From the NCBI GenBank assembly GCA_900769815.1, contig CAAGID010000011.1, positions 37,468 to 101,467 on the forward strand: a stretch of DNA of 64,000 nucleotides, in the 5' to 3' direction. The stretch is from Clostridia bacterium. Its GTDB lineage: Bacteria > Bacillota > Clostridia > Christensenellales > QALW01. This document shows, in pieces, positions 35,226-42,918 of the stretch. Within the stretch, counting starts at the first letter, position 1. Each line of letters starts with the position of its first letter. The position numbers and the translations under genes were made by a program. Below the pieces are notes generated by a model that was not told where the DNA came from, ran no database searches, and saw only the letters and a list, made by a program, of their open reading frames with translations.

Positions 35226-36176
35226 ATGAAAATAGGAAATATAAAATTAAAAAACAAGTTAATACTTGCCCCTATGGCAGGAGTTACCGACAGTATTTAC
35301 AGAAAACTCTGTTATGACTTCGGTGCTGCACTTACCGTAACTGAAATGGTAAGTGCAAAGGGTCTTTTTTATTCCAGCGAAGCAACAGGTGATTTACTTG
35401 AACCATCGGGTACTTATCCTGAAGCGGCACAGATATTTGGAAACGACCCTGAAATAATGGCTAAAGAGCTTTCTCATCCTTTTTTTAAACCTTTTGATAT
35501 TATCGATATAAATATGGGTTGCCCTGCAAGAAAGATAGTTACAAACTTTGAAGGTAGTGCTTTAATGAAGGATATTCCCCTTGCAAAGGAAATCGTTGCA
35601 GCTTGTGTAAAGTCAGCGGATAAACCCGTAACTGTTAAATTCCGTGCAGGGTGGGATTACTTTTGTGCAGATAAAATGGCAAAGGCCTGTGAAGAAGCAG
35701 GAGCAAGTGCCGTTACTATACACGCAAGAACTACTATGCAGGCTTATAGCGGAAAAGCTGACCTTGACGCCATAAAACGGGTTAAAGAGAGCGTTAGTAT
35801 TCCCGTTATCGGTAACGGCGATGTTACAGGCGGTGTATCTGCAAAAAAGATGCTCGAATATACCCGTTGTGATGCTATAATGATTGGAAGAGCCGCTCAG
35901 GGCAGACCTTGGATTTTTAGCGAAATAAACGCTTTTCTTAATAACGAGTCCTTTTCTCTTTCACATAGAAAAAAACTTGATATTGCTCTTGAACACGGAC
36001 TTAATCTTATAAAATTAAAGGGCGAGCATACCGCGATGCTTCAGATGCGAAAGCATATGGCCTGGTATACTCACGGTATGCGTAATGCCTCTAAAATCAG
36101 AAGCAGTATAACAAATTTAAAAACGGTCAAAGATCTTATTAATCTTATTGATGAATTGAAAACTATGGATTCTTAA
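35226..36176 (+). CDS. dusB: tRNA-dihydrouridine synthase
   Basis: A 316-residue FMN enzyme that reduces uridines in tRNA. The start MKIGNIKLKNKLILAPMAGV matches the usual N-terminus of DusB, and the catalytic Cys99 lies in DINMGCPARKIV. FMN phosphate loop residues follow near GNGDVTGG and IGRAAQGRPWIF. No Shine-Dalgarno site precedes the ATG, because a terminator T-run ends 4 bases before it. The 3' end overlaps the convergent spoIVFB gene by 14 bases. Confidence 0.94.
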   Translation: MKIGNIKLKNKLILAPMAGVTDSIYRKLCYDFGAALTVTEMVSAKGLFYSSEATGDLLEPSGTYPEAAQIFGNDPEIMAKELSHPFFKPFDIIDINMGCPARKIVTNFEGSALMKDIPLAKEIVAACVKSADKPVTVKFRAGWDYFCADKMAKACEEAGASAVTIHARTTMQAYSGKADLDAIKRVKESVSIPVIGNGDVTGGVSAKKMLEYTRCDAIMIGRAAQGRPWIFSEINAFLNNESFSLSHRKKLDIALEHGLNLIKLKGEHTAMLQMRKHMAWYTHGMRNASKIRSSITNLKTVKDLINLIDELKTMDS

Positions 36177-36996
36177 TTAAGTCCTTTAATGTGATGCAAT
36201 TATTTTTCAAAACACCGTCAAATAGCTGTTTTTCGGTAAAAAACCCGCAAAAGTTTTCCTTTTCATCAACTGTCAATACGCAAAAGAAATTACTGCCGTT
36301 AAATTTTTTTAGAACATCTGTTGCTTTTTCGTTTTTATACACCTTGATTATTTTAACGTTTTCATTTTTCCAATATTTTTCCCTGAAGATTTCTCTTCGG
36401 GGTTTTTTTATTGTTTTAATTGACGCCGTAAGCATAAATAAAGCCATAACAATGCCACTACTGTGTTTTACAAAAATTATGTCAAAAACACATTTAAGAA
36501 AATATAACGTTGAAAAGCTGATACCTACCCACACTGCACCCTTTCTTCCTTTTTCTTCGCCCCATATACCTTTAAAAACAGCCATAAGTATTCTACCACC
36601 ATCAAGTGGATATATGGGAAGCAAGTTTATAAGTGCGATATTATAGGAAAATGACGTAAATTCTCCCCACGACGGAAAAATCCCTGCATTGTGCCCTTTT
36701 TCCCATAAAAAGGCACTTATTAGGCTTATAAAGGGTCCTGCCGAGGCAACAATAGCCTCAAGAACATAATTATCCTCTATACCCCTTATTTTTGCTTCTC
36801 CGCCAAAGGGAAATAATTCAATACTCTCGGTATGAAAACCAAACAAAAATGCGACGAATGCGTGAAAAAACTCGTGAAGCAAAATTGCAAAGGATATCGT
36901 TATAAATTCAAATAACTGTCCGCCGTAAAGCCACAGAATGCACAAAAGAATATAATAAAAATTTATTTTTATCTTTACGTTATTTATTCTCAGCAA
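36163..36996 (-). CDS. spoIVFB: Site-2 intramembrane metalloprotease, SpoIVFB-like
   Basis: A 277-residue M50-family protease. HEFFH (41-45) and the distal metal ligand Asp132 in NLLPIYPLDGG are intact, among about six hydrophobic segments. Residues from about 215 look like a short CBS-type domain (CVLTVDEKENFCGFFTEKQL), as in B. subtilis SpoIVFB, which releases sigma-K from pro-sigma-K in the mother cell. The upstream SpoIVFA-like gene overlaps it by 17 bases, supporting the assignment over other site-2 proteases. Confidence 0.88.
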   Translation of the reverse strand: MLRINNVKIKINFYYILLCILWLYGGQLFEFITISFAILLHEFFHAFVAFLFGFHTESIELFPFGGEAKIRGIEDNYVLEAIVASAGPFISLISAFLWEKGHNAGIFPSWGEFTSFSYNIALINLLPIYPLDGGRILMAVFKGIWGEEKGRKGAVWVGISFSTLYFLKCVFDIIFVKHSSGIVMALFMLTASIKTIKKPRREIFREKYWKNENVKIIKVYKNEKATDVLKKFNGSNFFCVLTVDEKENFCGFFTEKQLFDGVLKNNCITLKDLIKNP

Positions 36997-37525
36997 AATT
37001 CAGATACTCCAATGGGTCAAGTGCCACACAATTTTCATAAAGCTTATAAGTCATTTCGCCTTTAGCATAACCTACTGTATCGCCCTTTTTAACGGGTTCA
37101 CCGCATTTTAATAAACAGGTTACGCCATAGTAACTGCTTAATTTACCGTCAGGATGCCTTATTGTTATTTTACCATTTTCATTACTTTCAATTTTGCCGT
37201 CGGCAGTTGCACAGACACTTTCAAATGCATTGCAATAAATAACAATACATTTTTCGCCCAGAATTTCTTTTAATGAAAATTCTCCACTGCAAGGCATTGT
37301 CATTGAAGTTATATTTACCGATGACGATACTGTTGTATCCTTATCTTCTTCATCTAAAAAGAATACCTGTCCCAGGGTTTCTTTAATTTTAAAATCTTCC
37401 TGCAGGCTGATTTCTATACCTTTTTTAAGCGTTTCGCCCTTTTTATTGAATAATATAAATGTAGAAAAGCCCAATATAATCAATAAAAATACTATAAAAA
37501 ATGATTTGTTTTTAAAAAATTTCAT
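36980..37525 (-). CDS. spoIVFA: SpoIVFA-like regulator with inactive LytM domain
   Basis: A 181-residue protein with a basic N-terminus, one transmembrane helix (about 8-25) and a C-terminal LytM/M23-like domain (ATADGKIESNENGKITIRHPD and PVKKGDTVGYAKG). The zinc ligands of active M23 peptidases (HxxxD and HxH) are absent, as in SpoIVFA, which tethers and holds back SpoIVFB. Directly upstream is a terminator whose T-run touches the ATG; the only Shine-Dalgarno candidate is GGGGG in its 3' arm. Confidence 0.8.
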   Translation of the reverse strand: MKFFKNKSFFIVFLLIILGFSTFILFNKKGETLKKGIEISLQEDFKIKETLGQVFFLDEEDKDTTVSSSVNITSMTMPCSGEFSLKEILGEKCIVIYCNAFESVCATADGKIESNENGKITIRHPDGKLSSYYGVTCLLKCGEPVKKGDTVGYAKGEMTYKLYENCVALDPLEYLNFAENK

Positions 37526-37564
37526 AAAAAAATACCCCCAAGCAATATATATGCCTGAGGGTAT
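37526..37564 (-). terminator. Terminator between rodA and spoIVFA, touching the start codon
   Basis: On the minus strand, ATACCCTCAGGC pairs with GCTTGGGGGTAT (12 base pairs, wobbles included), followed by seven T and immediately by ATG of spoIVFA. The loop contains CATATATAT. Confidence 0.8.
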
Positions 37565-37575
37565 ACAAATAATAC

Positions 37576-38721
37576 TTAATCAGATGTAAAAGGCTGAATA
37601 GGTCTGTTCATACAAACACTTTCAACTAAGCCTATGGCTATCATATTAGCAAGCATACTTGAACCGCCATAAGAAATAAAGGGAAGCGGTATTCCCGTAA
37701 TGGGCATTATGCCTATTACCATACCGATATTTTCAAATATATGGAACATAAACATTGCCATAACGCCTACGATTATCATTTTGCCGTAACGGTCGCTTGC
37801 CTTATACTGCAAAAGATGCCACATTCTTACTTCCATTGCAACATAGAGACCAATAAGTACAAGTGCTCCTAAAAACCCCATCGACTCGCCTATTGCGGCA
37901 AAAATAAAGTCCGTATGTATAGCAAATATTCCGCCTGACTGGCTTATGGAATCTGCACCTAAAATACCCTTACCAAAAAACTTACCTGAGCTTATTGCAA
38001 TTTTTGCATATTTAAGCTGGGCAACTTCCTCTCCGCCGATAAAGTTAAGTATTCGGCTTTGCTGTTTCTCTCCTAAAATAAACCACACGGCAACGCACGC
38101 CGCCGCACCTACGCCAAGAACTATTAAAATGTGCTTCCATCTCATTCCGCCGGTAAAAAGCATTACGATAAAAATAAAAACGTAAACAAGGGATGTACCA
38201 ACGTCCATCTGCGTCATCAATGCAGCAAGAAAAATAAACATTGCACCGAAGGTTAATAGCAAATCTTTAAAATGCTCAAGAGATTCTTTTTGGGCAATAG
38301 TTTTTGCCAAAATAAGAATAAGCCCCAATTTACCGATTTCCGTAGGCTGAAAATAAAAGCCTTCGCTTATTTTTATCCAACCTCTCGTACCGCCCTGCTC
38401 AACACCGAAAAAGCCGGTAAACACGATAAGACCTACACATACGCCAAGTACTATATACCATATTTTTGAATAAATATGATAGTCGAGCATAGCAACGCAC
38501 ACAAGTGCTGCAAAACCTACGCCTATCCACATTGCGTGCTTTTTTACCGTTGCAAAGTTAAGACGGGACAAAGTATCCAACAGATCTGCTTCCTCACTGC
38601 CCGTTGTTGCATCCGCAAGTGCCGCAAGGATGGAAACAAGACCAAAGACACATATTGCACCCACTATAATAAGCAGAACGTACTCGATATTATGCAGTTT
38701 TCGTTTATCAAAAAGCCACAT
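37576..38721 (-). CDS. rodA: Rod-shape-determining SEDS glycosyltransferase
   Basis: A 381-residue SEDS-family membrane protein with about ten helices, polymerising lipid II for wall elongation. GVEQGGTRGWIKI and FQPTEIGKLGLIL form the conserved Asp/Glu-containing block of RodA/FtsW/SpoVE. The C-terminal ITGIPLPFISYGGSSMLANM is the SEDS signature. Its place behind minD-minE and before spoIVFA-spoIVFB supports RodA over FtsW; SpoVE cannot be excluded by sequence alone. Confidence 0.92.
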   Translation of the reverse strand: MWLFDKRKLHNIEYVLLIIVGAICVFGLVSILAALADATTGSEEADLLDTLSRLNFATVKKHAMWIGVGFAALVCVAMLDYHIYSKIWYIVLGVCVGLIVFTGFFGVEQGGTRGWIKISEGFYFQPTEIGKLGLILILAKTIAQKESLEHFKDLLLTFGAMFIFLAALMTQMDVGTSLVYVFIFIVMLFTGGMRWKHILIVLGVGAAACVAVWFILGEKQQSRILNFIGGEEVAQLKYAKIAISSGKFFGKGILGADSISQSGGIFAIHTDFIFAAIGESMGFLGALVLIGLYVAMEVRMWHLLQYKASDRYGKMIIVGVMAMFMFHIFENIGMVIGIMPITGIPLPFISYGGSSMLANMIAIGLVESVCMNRPIQPFTSD

Positions 38722-38783
38722 ATAAACTCCAAATAAAAATTTATTTAGTTTATTATATCACACTTTAAAAAAACTTTCAACAA

Positions 38784-39029
38784 TTATATGGCTCTAAAGG
38801 TTTTAACCGGCATTCTTGCGCAAAGACACGCTCCGTTATCAATCCTTTCTATTTTTACTGAGATATTTTCATAATCAGGTTCAATATATTTTATTGCCGC
38901 AGAAATAATATCGGCAGTCATTTTTAATAAAAACTCTGCAGACACGTTTGCCCTGTCCCTTGATATTACCGCCTGCAATCTTTGCTTTGCCGCTTTCCTG
39001 CTGTTACTCCTTTTAAAAAATCCAAACAT
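38784..39029 (-). CDS. minE: Cell division topological specificity factor MinE
   Basis: An 81-residue protein: MFGFFKR membrane-targeting N-terminus, then KQRLQAVISRDRANVS (the MinD-binding segment) and a C-terminal dimerisation part, ISVKIERIDNGACLCARMP. MinE stimulates the MinD ATPase to keep division at mid-cell. I chose ATG at 39029 after GAGGAGG rather than a GTG 18 bases upstream, because MinE proteins begin with MxxFF. It follows minD closely and is expected to be translated from the same message. Confidence 0.92.
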   Translation of the reverse strand: MFGFFKRSNSRKAAKQRLQAVISRDRANVSAEFLLKMTADIISAAIKYIEPDYENISVKIERIDNGACLCARMPVKTFRAI

Positions 39030-39043
39030 ACCCGTTTTCCTCC

Positions 39044-39838
39044 TCACACAGCCGTCTTTTTAAAAAATAACTTATCTATAATAGCACTTAACGGTCGATT
39101 TTCGGATATAGGTATTTTTTCTCCTATTATACGTTTTGCAATATTTTCATATTCTTTACCTGCTTTGCTTGTAGGAATATTTACTACCGCTTCGCCAAGA
39201 TTTGTTCCCCGCACGATACTTGCATCATCTCTTACCGCACCTATGGCTTTCTGCCCTAAAATATCCTCAACGTCTTCTAAGGTTAGCATATCACCGCTTC
39301 TGATAAGCTCAGGCTTAATTCTGTTTACAATAAGATTGACTTTACTTATTCCATTTGCCGCCATAAGCCCTATTACCCTATCGGCATCACGTACGGATGA
39401 AACTTCGGGCGTACATACAACCAGAGCCTCATCAGCTCCTGCGATGGCATTTTTAAAGCCTTGTTCAATTCCTGCAGGGCAATCAAGTAAAATAAAATCA
39501 TACTGATTTTTTAATTCGGATAACAACCATTTCATTTGCTCTTCCGTTATTGCTTCCTTGGCTTTTGTCTGGCTTGCAGGCATCAGCGAGAGATGTTCGT
39601 TACGCTTGTCCCTTATAATTGCCTGTTTTATGCGACACTTATTTTCAATTACGTCAACAATATCAAAAACTATTCTGTTTTCAAGCCCCAATACCGTATC
39701 GAGATTTCTTAAGCCTAAATCAGTATCAATTAAGAGGACTTCTTTATTGAGCTTTGCAAGAGCACAGCCTATATTTGCACAAGCGGTTGTTTTTCCTACA
39801 CCTCCTTTACCTGACGTTACAACAATAATCCTTCCCAT
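39044..39838 (-). CDS. minD: Septum site-determining ATPase MinD
   Basis: A 264-residue ParA-type ATPase with the deviant Walker A SGKGGVGKTT (9-18), ILLDCPAGIEQGF as the switch/Walker B region and a C-terminal amphipathic stretch (LSAIIDKLFFKK) that binds the membrane. ATG at 39838 follows GAGGTGGG. minE and rodA follow. No minC lies next to it: the 192-base gap upstream has no gene, and the next gene is on the other strand. Confidence 0.95.
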   Translation of the reverse strand: MGRIIVVTSGKGGVGKTTACANIGCALAKLNKEVLLIDTDLGLRNLDTVLGLENRIVFDIVDVIENKCRIKQAIIRDKRNEHLSLMPASQTKAKEAITEEQMKWLLSELKNQYDFILLDCPAGIEQGFKNAIAGADEALVVCTPEVSSVRDADRVIGLMAANGISKVNLIVNRIKPELIRSGDMLTLEDVEDILGQKAIGAVRDDASIVRGTNLGEAVVNIPTSKAGKEYENIAKRIIGEKIPISENRPLSAIIDKLFFKKTAV

Positions 39839-39967
39839 AATACCCACCTCAATTTTTATTTTCATCCTCTATAATACAGCATTTAAAAAAATAATAAAGA
39901 AATGTTTTTGTCGAAAAGACTAATATGACAAACTTAGTAAAAAGAATACAAAAAACACATTGTAAAA

Positions 39968-39996
39968 TTGACAAAAAGAACAAATACTTGTATAAT
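39968..39996 (+). promoter_or_regulatory. Consensus sigma-A promoter for the DUF1858/rpiB operon
   Basis: TTGACA (39968-39973), exactly 17 bases, TATAAT (39991-39996): a full consensus match, about 35 bases before the DUF1858 start. Confidence 0.88.
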
Positions 39997-40030
39997 AACT
40001 TTATAACAAAACAACAGAAGGAGAATTTTT

Positions 40031-40249
40031 ATGAAACAGGCAACAAAGCAGAATACCATTGGCGAAATTCTTGAAATGAATGATGAAATTGTGGCTCTTT
40101 TTTTAGGTCACGGTATGTTCTGTGTACACTGTCCCAGTGCTCAGCACGAGACCTTGGAGGAAGCGTGTATGGTGCACAATATTGATTGTGATGCTCTTTT
40201 AGAGCTTATAAATAAATTTCTTGCAGCAGACGAGGAGGAAACAAAATGA
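40031..40249 (+). CDS. DUF1858 small CxxC protein
   Basis: A 72-residue protein with TIGEILEMNDEIVALFLGHGM followed by CVHCPSA, the pattern of DUF1858 proteins, which carry a redox-active or metal-binding Cys pair and are often linked to hybrid-cluster or iron-sulfur proteins. The precise role is unknown. ATG follows AAGGAG. Its stop overlaps the rpiB start by 4 bases (ATGA), so the two are coupled. Confidence 0.88.
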   Translation: MKQATKQNTIGEILEMNDEIVALFLGHGMFCVHCPSAQHETLEEACMVHNIDCDALLELINKFLAADEEETK

Positions 40250-40683
40250 TAGCTATCGGTTGCGACCACGGCGGATATGAATTAAAGCTTGCCGTTATTG
40301 AACACCTTAAATCAAAGGGTTACGAAGTAAAGGATTTCGGCTGTTCTTCTTCAGACAGCGTAGATTATCCTGATTATGCTTATCCCGTTGCAAAATCCGT
40401 TGCAAATGGCGAGTCAGAAAAAGGAGTTCTCATTTGCGGAACAGGCATTGGTATGAGCATTGCCGCTAATAAAGTAAAGGGCATTCGTTGTGCGCTTTGT
40501 TCAGATACTTTTTCCGCACACGCAACAAGAGAACATAATGATTCAAACATTCTTGCTTTGGGTGCCCGTGTTGTTGGCTTAAACCTTGCTCTTGATATTA
40601 TTGATACATGGCTCGCTGCTGAATTTACAGGTGGCAGACACGCAAACCGTATTGAAAAAATTACTAGAATTGAGAACGAGTAA
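40246..40683 (+). CDS. rpiB: Ribose-5-phosphate isomerase B
   Basis: A 145-residue enzyme that interconverts ribulose 5-phosphate and ribose 5-phosphate. GCDHGGYELK at the N-terminus and GVLICGTGIGMS with catalytic Cys64, followed by HATREHNDSNILALG, are the RpiB/LacAB signature. It overlaps the DUF1858 gene by 4 bases and is followed 3 bases later by a YhcH-family gene, suggesting a small sugar-phosphate operon. Confidence 0.95.
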   Translation: MIAIGCDHGGYELKLAVIEHLKSKGYEVKDFGCSSSDSVDYPDYAYPVAKSVANGESEKGVLICGTGIGMSIAANKVKGIRCALCSDTFSAHATREHNDSNILALGARVVGLNLALDIIDTWLAAEFTGGRHANRIEKITRIENE

Positions 40684-40686
40684 AAA

Positions 40687-41145
40687 ATGATTTTTGATAA
40701 TATAAAAAACAGTAAAACGTATTACGGGCTAAATCCTAAATTTGAAATAGCTTTTGATTTTATTAAGAAAGCATTAAAAGAAAACCTTGACGTTGGAAAA
40801 TATGAAATTGACGGCAAAGATATTTACGCATCTGTCGAAGGCTATAATTCAAAATTAAAGGAAAACAGCGTTTTTGAAGGACACGAAAATTACATTGATA
40901 TTCATTTTATTATGGAAGGCTGCGAAATGATAGGCTCTATGGAAATCGCAAATGCCATTATCAAAAATGAATATGACCCCGAAAAAGATATTGCATTTTA
41001 TGAAAAAAGTGATATTGCCTCTTACTGTGTGGCAAGGCAAGACGATTTTTGTATTTTTTATCCTCACGATATACATAGTCCCGGTGTGGCTTTTAATAAC
41101 CTTCCCTTAAAGGTTAAGAAAATAGTCGTTAAAATACACATATAA
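40687..41145 (+). CDS. YhcH/YjgK/YiaL-family protein
   Basis: A 152-residue cupin-like protein of the DUF386 family (YhcH, YiaL, EbgC). HENYIDIHFIMEGCEMIG and FCIFYPHDIHSPGVA carry the His/Glu residues that bind metal in this family. Members are linked to sialic acid, sugar-acid or galactoside use, but the exact reaction is seldom known. It is the last gene of the operon, ended by a strong bidirectional terminator. Confidence 0.9.
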   Translation: MIFDNIKNSKTYYGLNPKFEIAFDFIKKALKENLDVGKYEIDGKDIYASVEGYNSKLKENSVFEGHENYIDIHFIMEGCEMIGSMEIANAIIKNEYDPEKDIAFYEKSDIASYCVARQDDFCIFYPHDIHSPGVAFNNLPLKVKKIVVKIHI

Positions 41146-41147
41146 AA

Positions 41148-41187
41148 AAGGCTTGAAAACTCCAAAAAGTTTTCAAGCCTTTTTTTA
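41148..41187. terminator. Bidirectional terminator between yhcH and the second exporter
   Basis: AAGGCTTGAAAACT pairs perfectly with AGTTTTCAAGCCTT (14 base pairs), flanked by A-run and T-run. It serves both converging genes; the stop codon of the minus-strand gene lies in its T-run. Confidence 0.92.
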
Positions 41188-42918
41188 ATTTATATCAAAT
41201 TGACTGTGATAAAGTTCTGAATAAAAGCCTTTTTGCTTAAGAAGTTCTTTATGGTTTCCCTTTTCAATAACGTTGCCATCCCTCATTACCAATATTATAT
41301 CGGCATTCTCAATAGTTGAAAGACGGTGGGCTACGATAAAGCTGGTTCTGCCTTCCATTAAATGAGAGAAGGCATCCTGAATCTTCTTTTCCGTTCGTGT
41401 ATCGATAGAAGACGTTGCTTCGTCAAGGATAAGCATAGGCGGTATTTTGAGCATAATTCTTGCAATACACAAAAGCTGTTTCTGTCCTTGTGAAAGACTG
41501 CCGCCATCTTCTCCTATAACCGTATCATACCCCTTGGGCATACGTTTTATAAAGCTATGAGCGTGTGCCGCTTTTGCCGCTGAAATAATTTCTTCATCGG
41601 TGGCATCCTCTTTGCCAACGGCAATATTTTCACGGATCGTTCCCGCTTTCAGCCAAGATTCCTGTAAAACCATACCGTAATTGCTTCTCAAAGACGCTCT
41701 TGTAACGTCTTTTATATTTTTGTTATCTACTGAAATCTCTCCTTCATCAACGTCATAAAAACGCATAAGAAGATTTATTAAAGTGGTCTTTCCGCAACCG
41801 GTAGGGCCTACTATTGCTACACGCTTTCCGCTTTCAACATTTAAAGAAAGTTCTTTTATAAGAGGACGCTCTTTCAAATAAGAAAAGGATACGTTATTTA
41901 GTTCAACATTTCCTAAAACGTCAGTTAAAACCTCAGTTTTATCAGGTGTTTGAGGTTCTTCCTCAATAAGTTCAAAAACGCGGGAAGCACAGGCAATGGC
42001 GTTCTGCATTTCAGCGATAACGCCTGAAATTTCATTAAAAGGCTTAGTATACTGATTTGCATAGCTTAAAAAAATGGTAAGCCCGCCTACAGTCAAGCCT
42101 TGAGGCACCATAAGACCTCCAAGAAGCGCAACACAAGCATACACAACGCTGTTTACAAAGCGTGTTGTGGGATTTGTTAATGATGAAAAGAATATGGCTT
42201 TTAATGAGTGTTTCTCAAGTCTATCATTAATTTCCTTAAATTTTAAAAGACTTTTTTCATTTTGGGAAAAGGCTTTCACTACTTTGGCACCCGAAATCAT
42301 TTCATCAATATATGCCGTTTGTTCGCCTCGTGTTTCTGACTGCTTTTTAAACATTGAATAAGTGCTTTTTGCAATAAAGTTTGCAATCACAAGGGAAAGA
42401 GGAGTTAACACTACAACTGCAAGTGCTATCTTCCAATTAAGGCTAATCATAAAAATCAACGTTACAAGGATAGTAACGATACCTGAAAAGAACTGTGTAA
42501 AGCCCATTAAAAGTCCATCGGCAAACTGATCGGTATCAGATATTACTCTGCTTACCGTTTCTCCGGTAGGATGGGTATCAATGTACTTTAAAGGCAGTTT
42601 CTGAATTTTACTGAATGCTGTTTCACGTACATCCTTTACGACGCCGTAGGTTACACGGTTATTTATTGCACCGCAAAGCCATTGCAGAACTGCCGTTATT
42701 AAAATTATAACTGCAATTTCTTTAAGATGCCTAATAACTGCCTCAATATCCACATTGCCTTTGCAGATAATCAAATCTATTGCCCTGCCTGCTATAATAG
42801 GCACGTAAAGAGTAAGAATAACACTTACAACAGATAAAATAACTGATACAAACAATAAAAACTTAAATTTGCCGATATATTTTAGAATTTTACCAAAGGT
42901 ATTATTCATTTCCATCAT
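41185..42918 (-). CDS. ABC exporter half-transporter, canonical nucleotide site (second exporter)
   Basis: A 577-residue half-transporter: six membrane helices, then an ATPase with Walker A GPTGCGKT, signature LSQGQKQL and Walker B LILDEATSSID, keeping the catalytic Glu. It overlaps the end of its partner gene by 17 bases; the partner has the degenerate site, so the pair is a heterodimer. The order is reversed compared with the exporter near 25 kb only in which half comes second: in both, the degenerate half is translated first. Confidence 0.93.
   Translation of the reverse strand: MMEMNNTFGKILKYIGKFKFLLFVSVILSVVSVILTLYVPIIAGRAIDLIICKGNVDIEAVIRHLKEIAVIILITAVLQWLCGAINNRVTYGVVKDVRETAFSKIQKLPLKYIDTHPTGETVSRVISDTDQFADGLLMGFTQFFSGIVTILVTLIFMISLNWKIALAVVVLTPLSLVIANFIAKSTYSMFKKQSETRGEQTAYIDEMISGAKVVKAFSQNEKSLLKFKEINDRLEKHSLKAIFFSSLTNPTTRFVNSVVYACVALLGGLMVPQGLTVGGLTIFLSYANQYTKPFNEISGVIAEMQNAIACASRVFELIEEEPQTPDKTEVLTDVLGNVELNNVSFSYLKERPLIKELSLNVESGKRVAIVGPTGCGKTTLINLLMRFYDVDEGEISVDNKNIKDVTRASLRSNYGMVLQESWLKAGTIRENIAVGKEDATDEEIISAAKAAHAHSFIKRMPKGYDTVIGEDGGSLSQGQKQLLCIARIMLKIPPMLILDEATSSIDTRTEKKIQDAFSHLMEGRTSFIVAHRLSTIENADIILVMRDGNVIEKGNHKELLKQKGFYSELYHSQFDIN

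Noticed and set aside
36191..36646. A 151-codon open frame on the plus strand opposite spoIVFB
   Set aside because: It lacks a ribosome-binding site and recognisable protein features. It lies antisense to a gene with clear metalloprotease motifs, so it is a shadow.
38982..39506. A 174-codon open frame opposite minD
   Set aside because: It is antisense to a full MinD with Walker motifs; composition is typical of a reversed coding strand.
39839..40030. minC expected next to minD
   Set aside because: The gap holds only promoters and AT-rich sequence.
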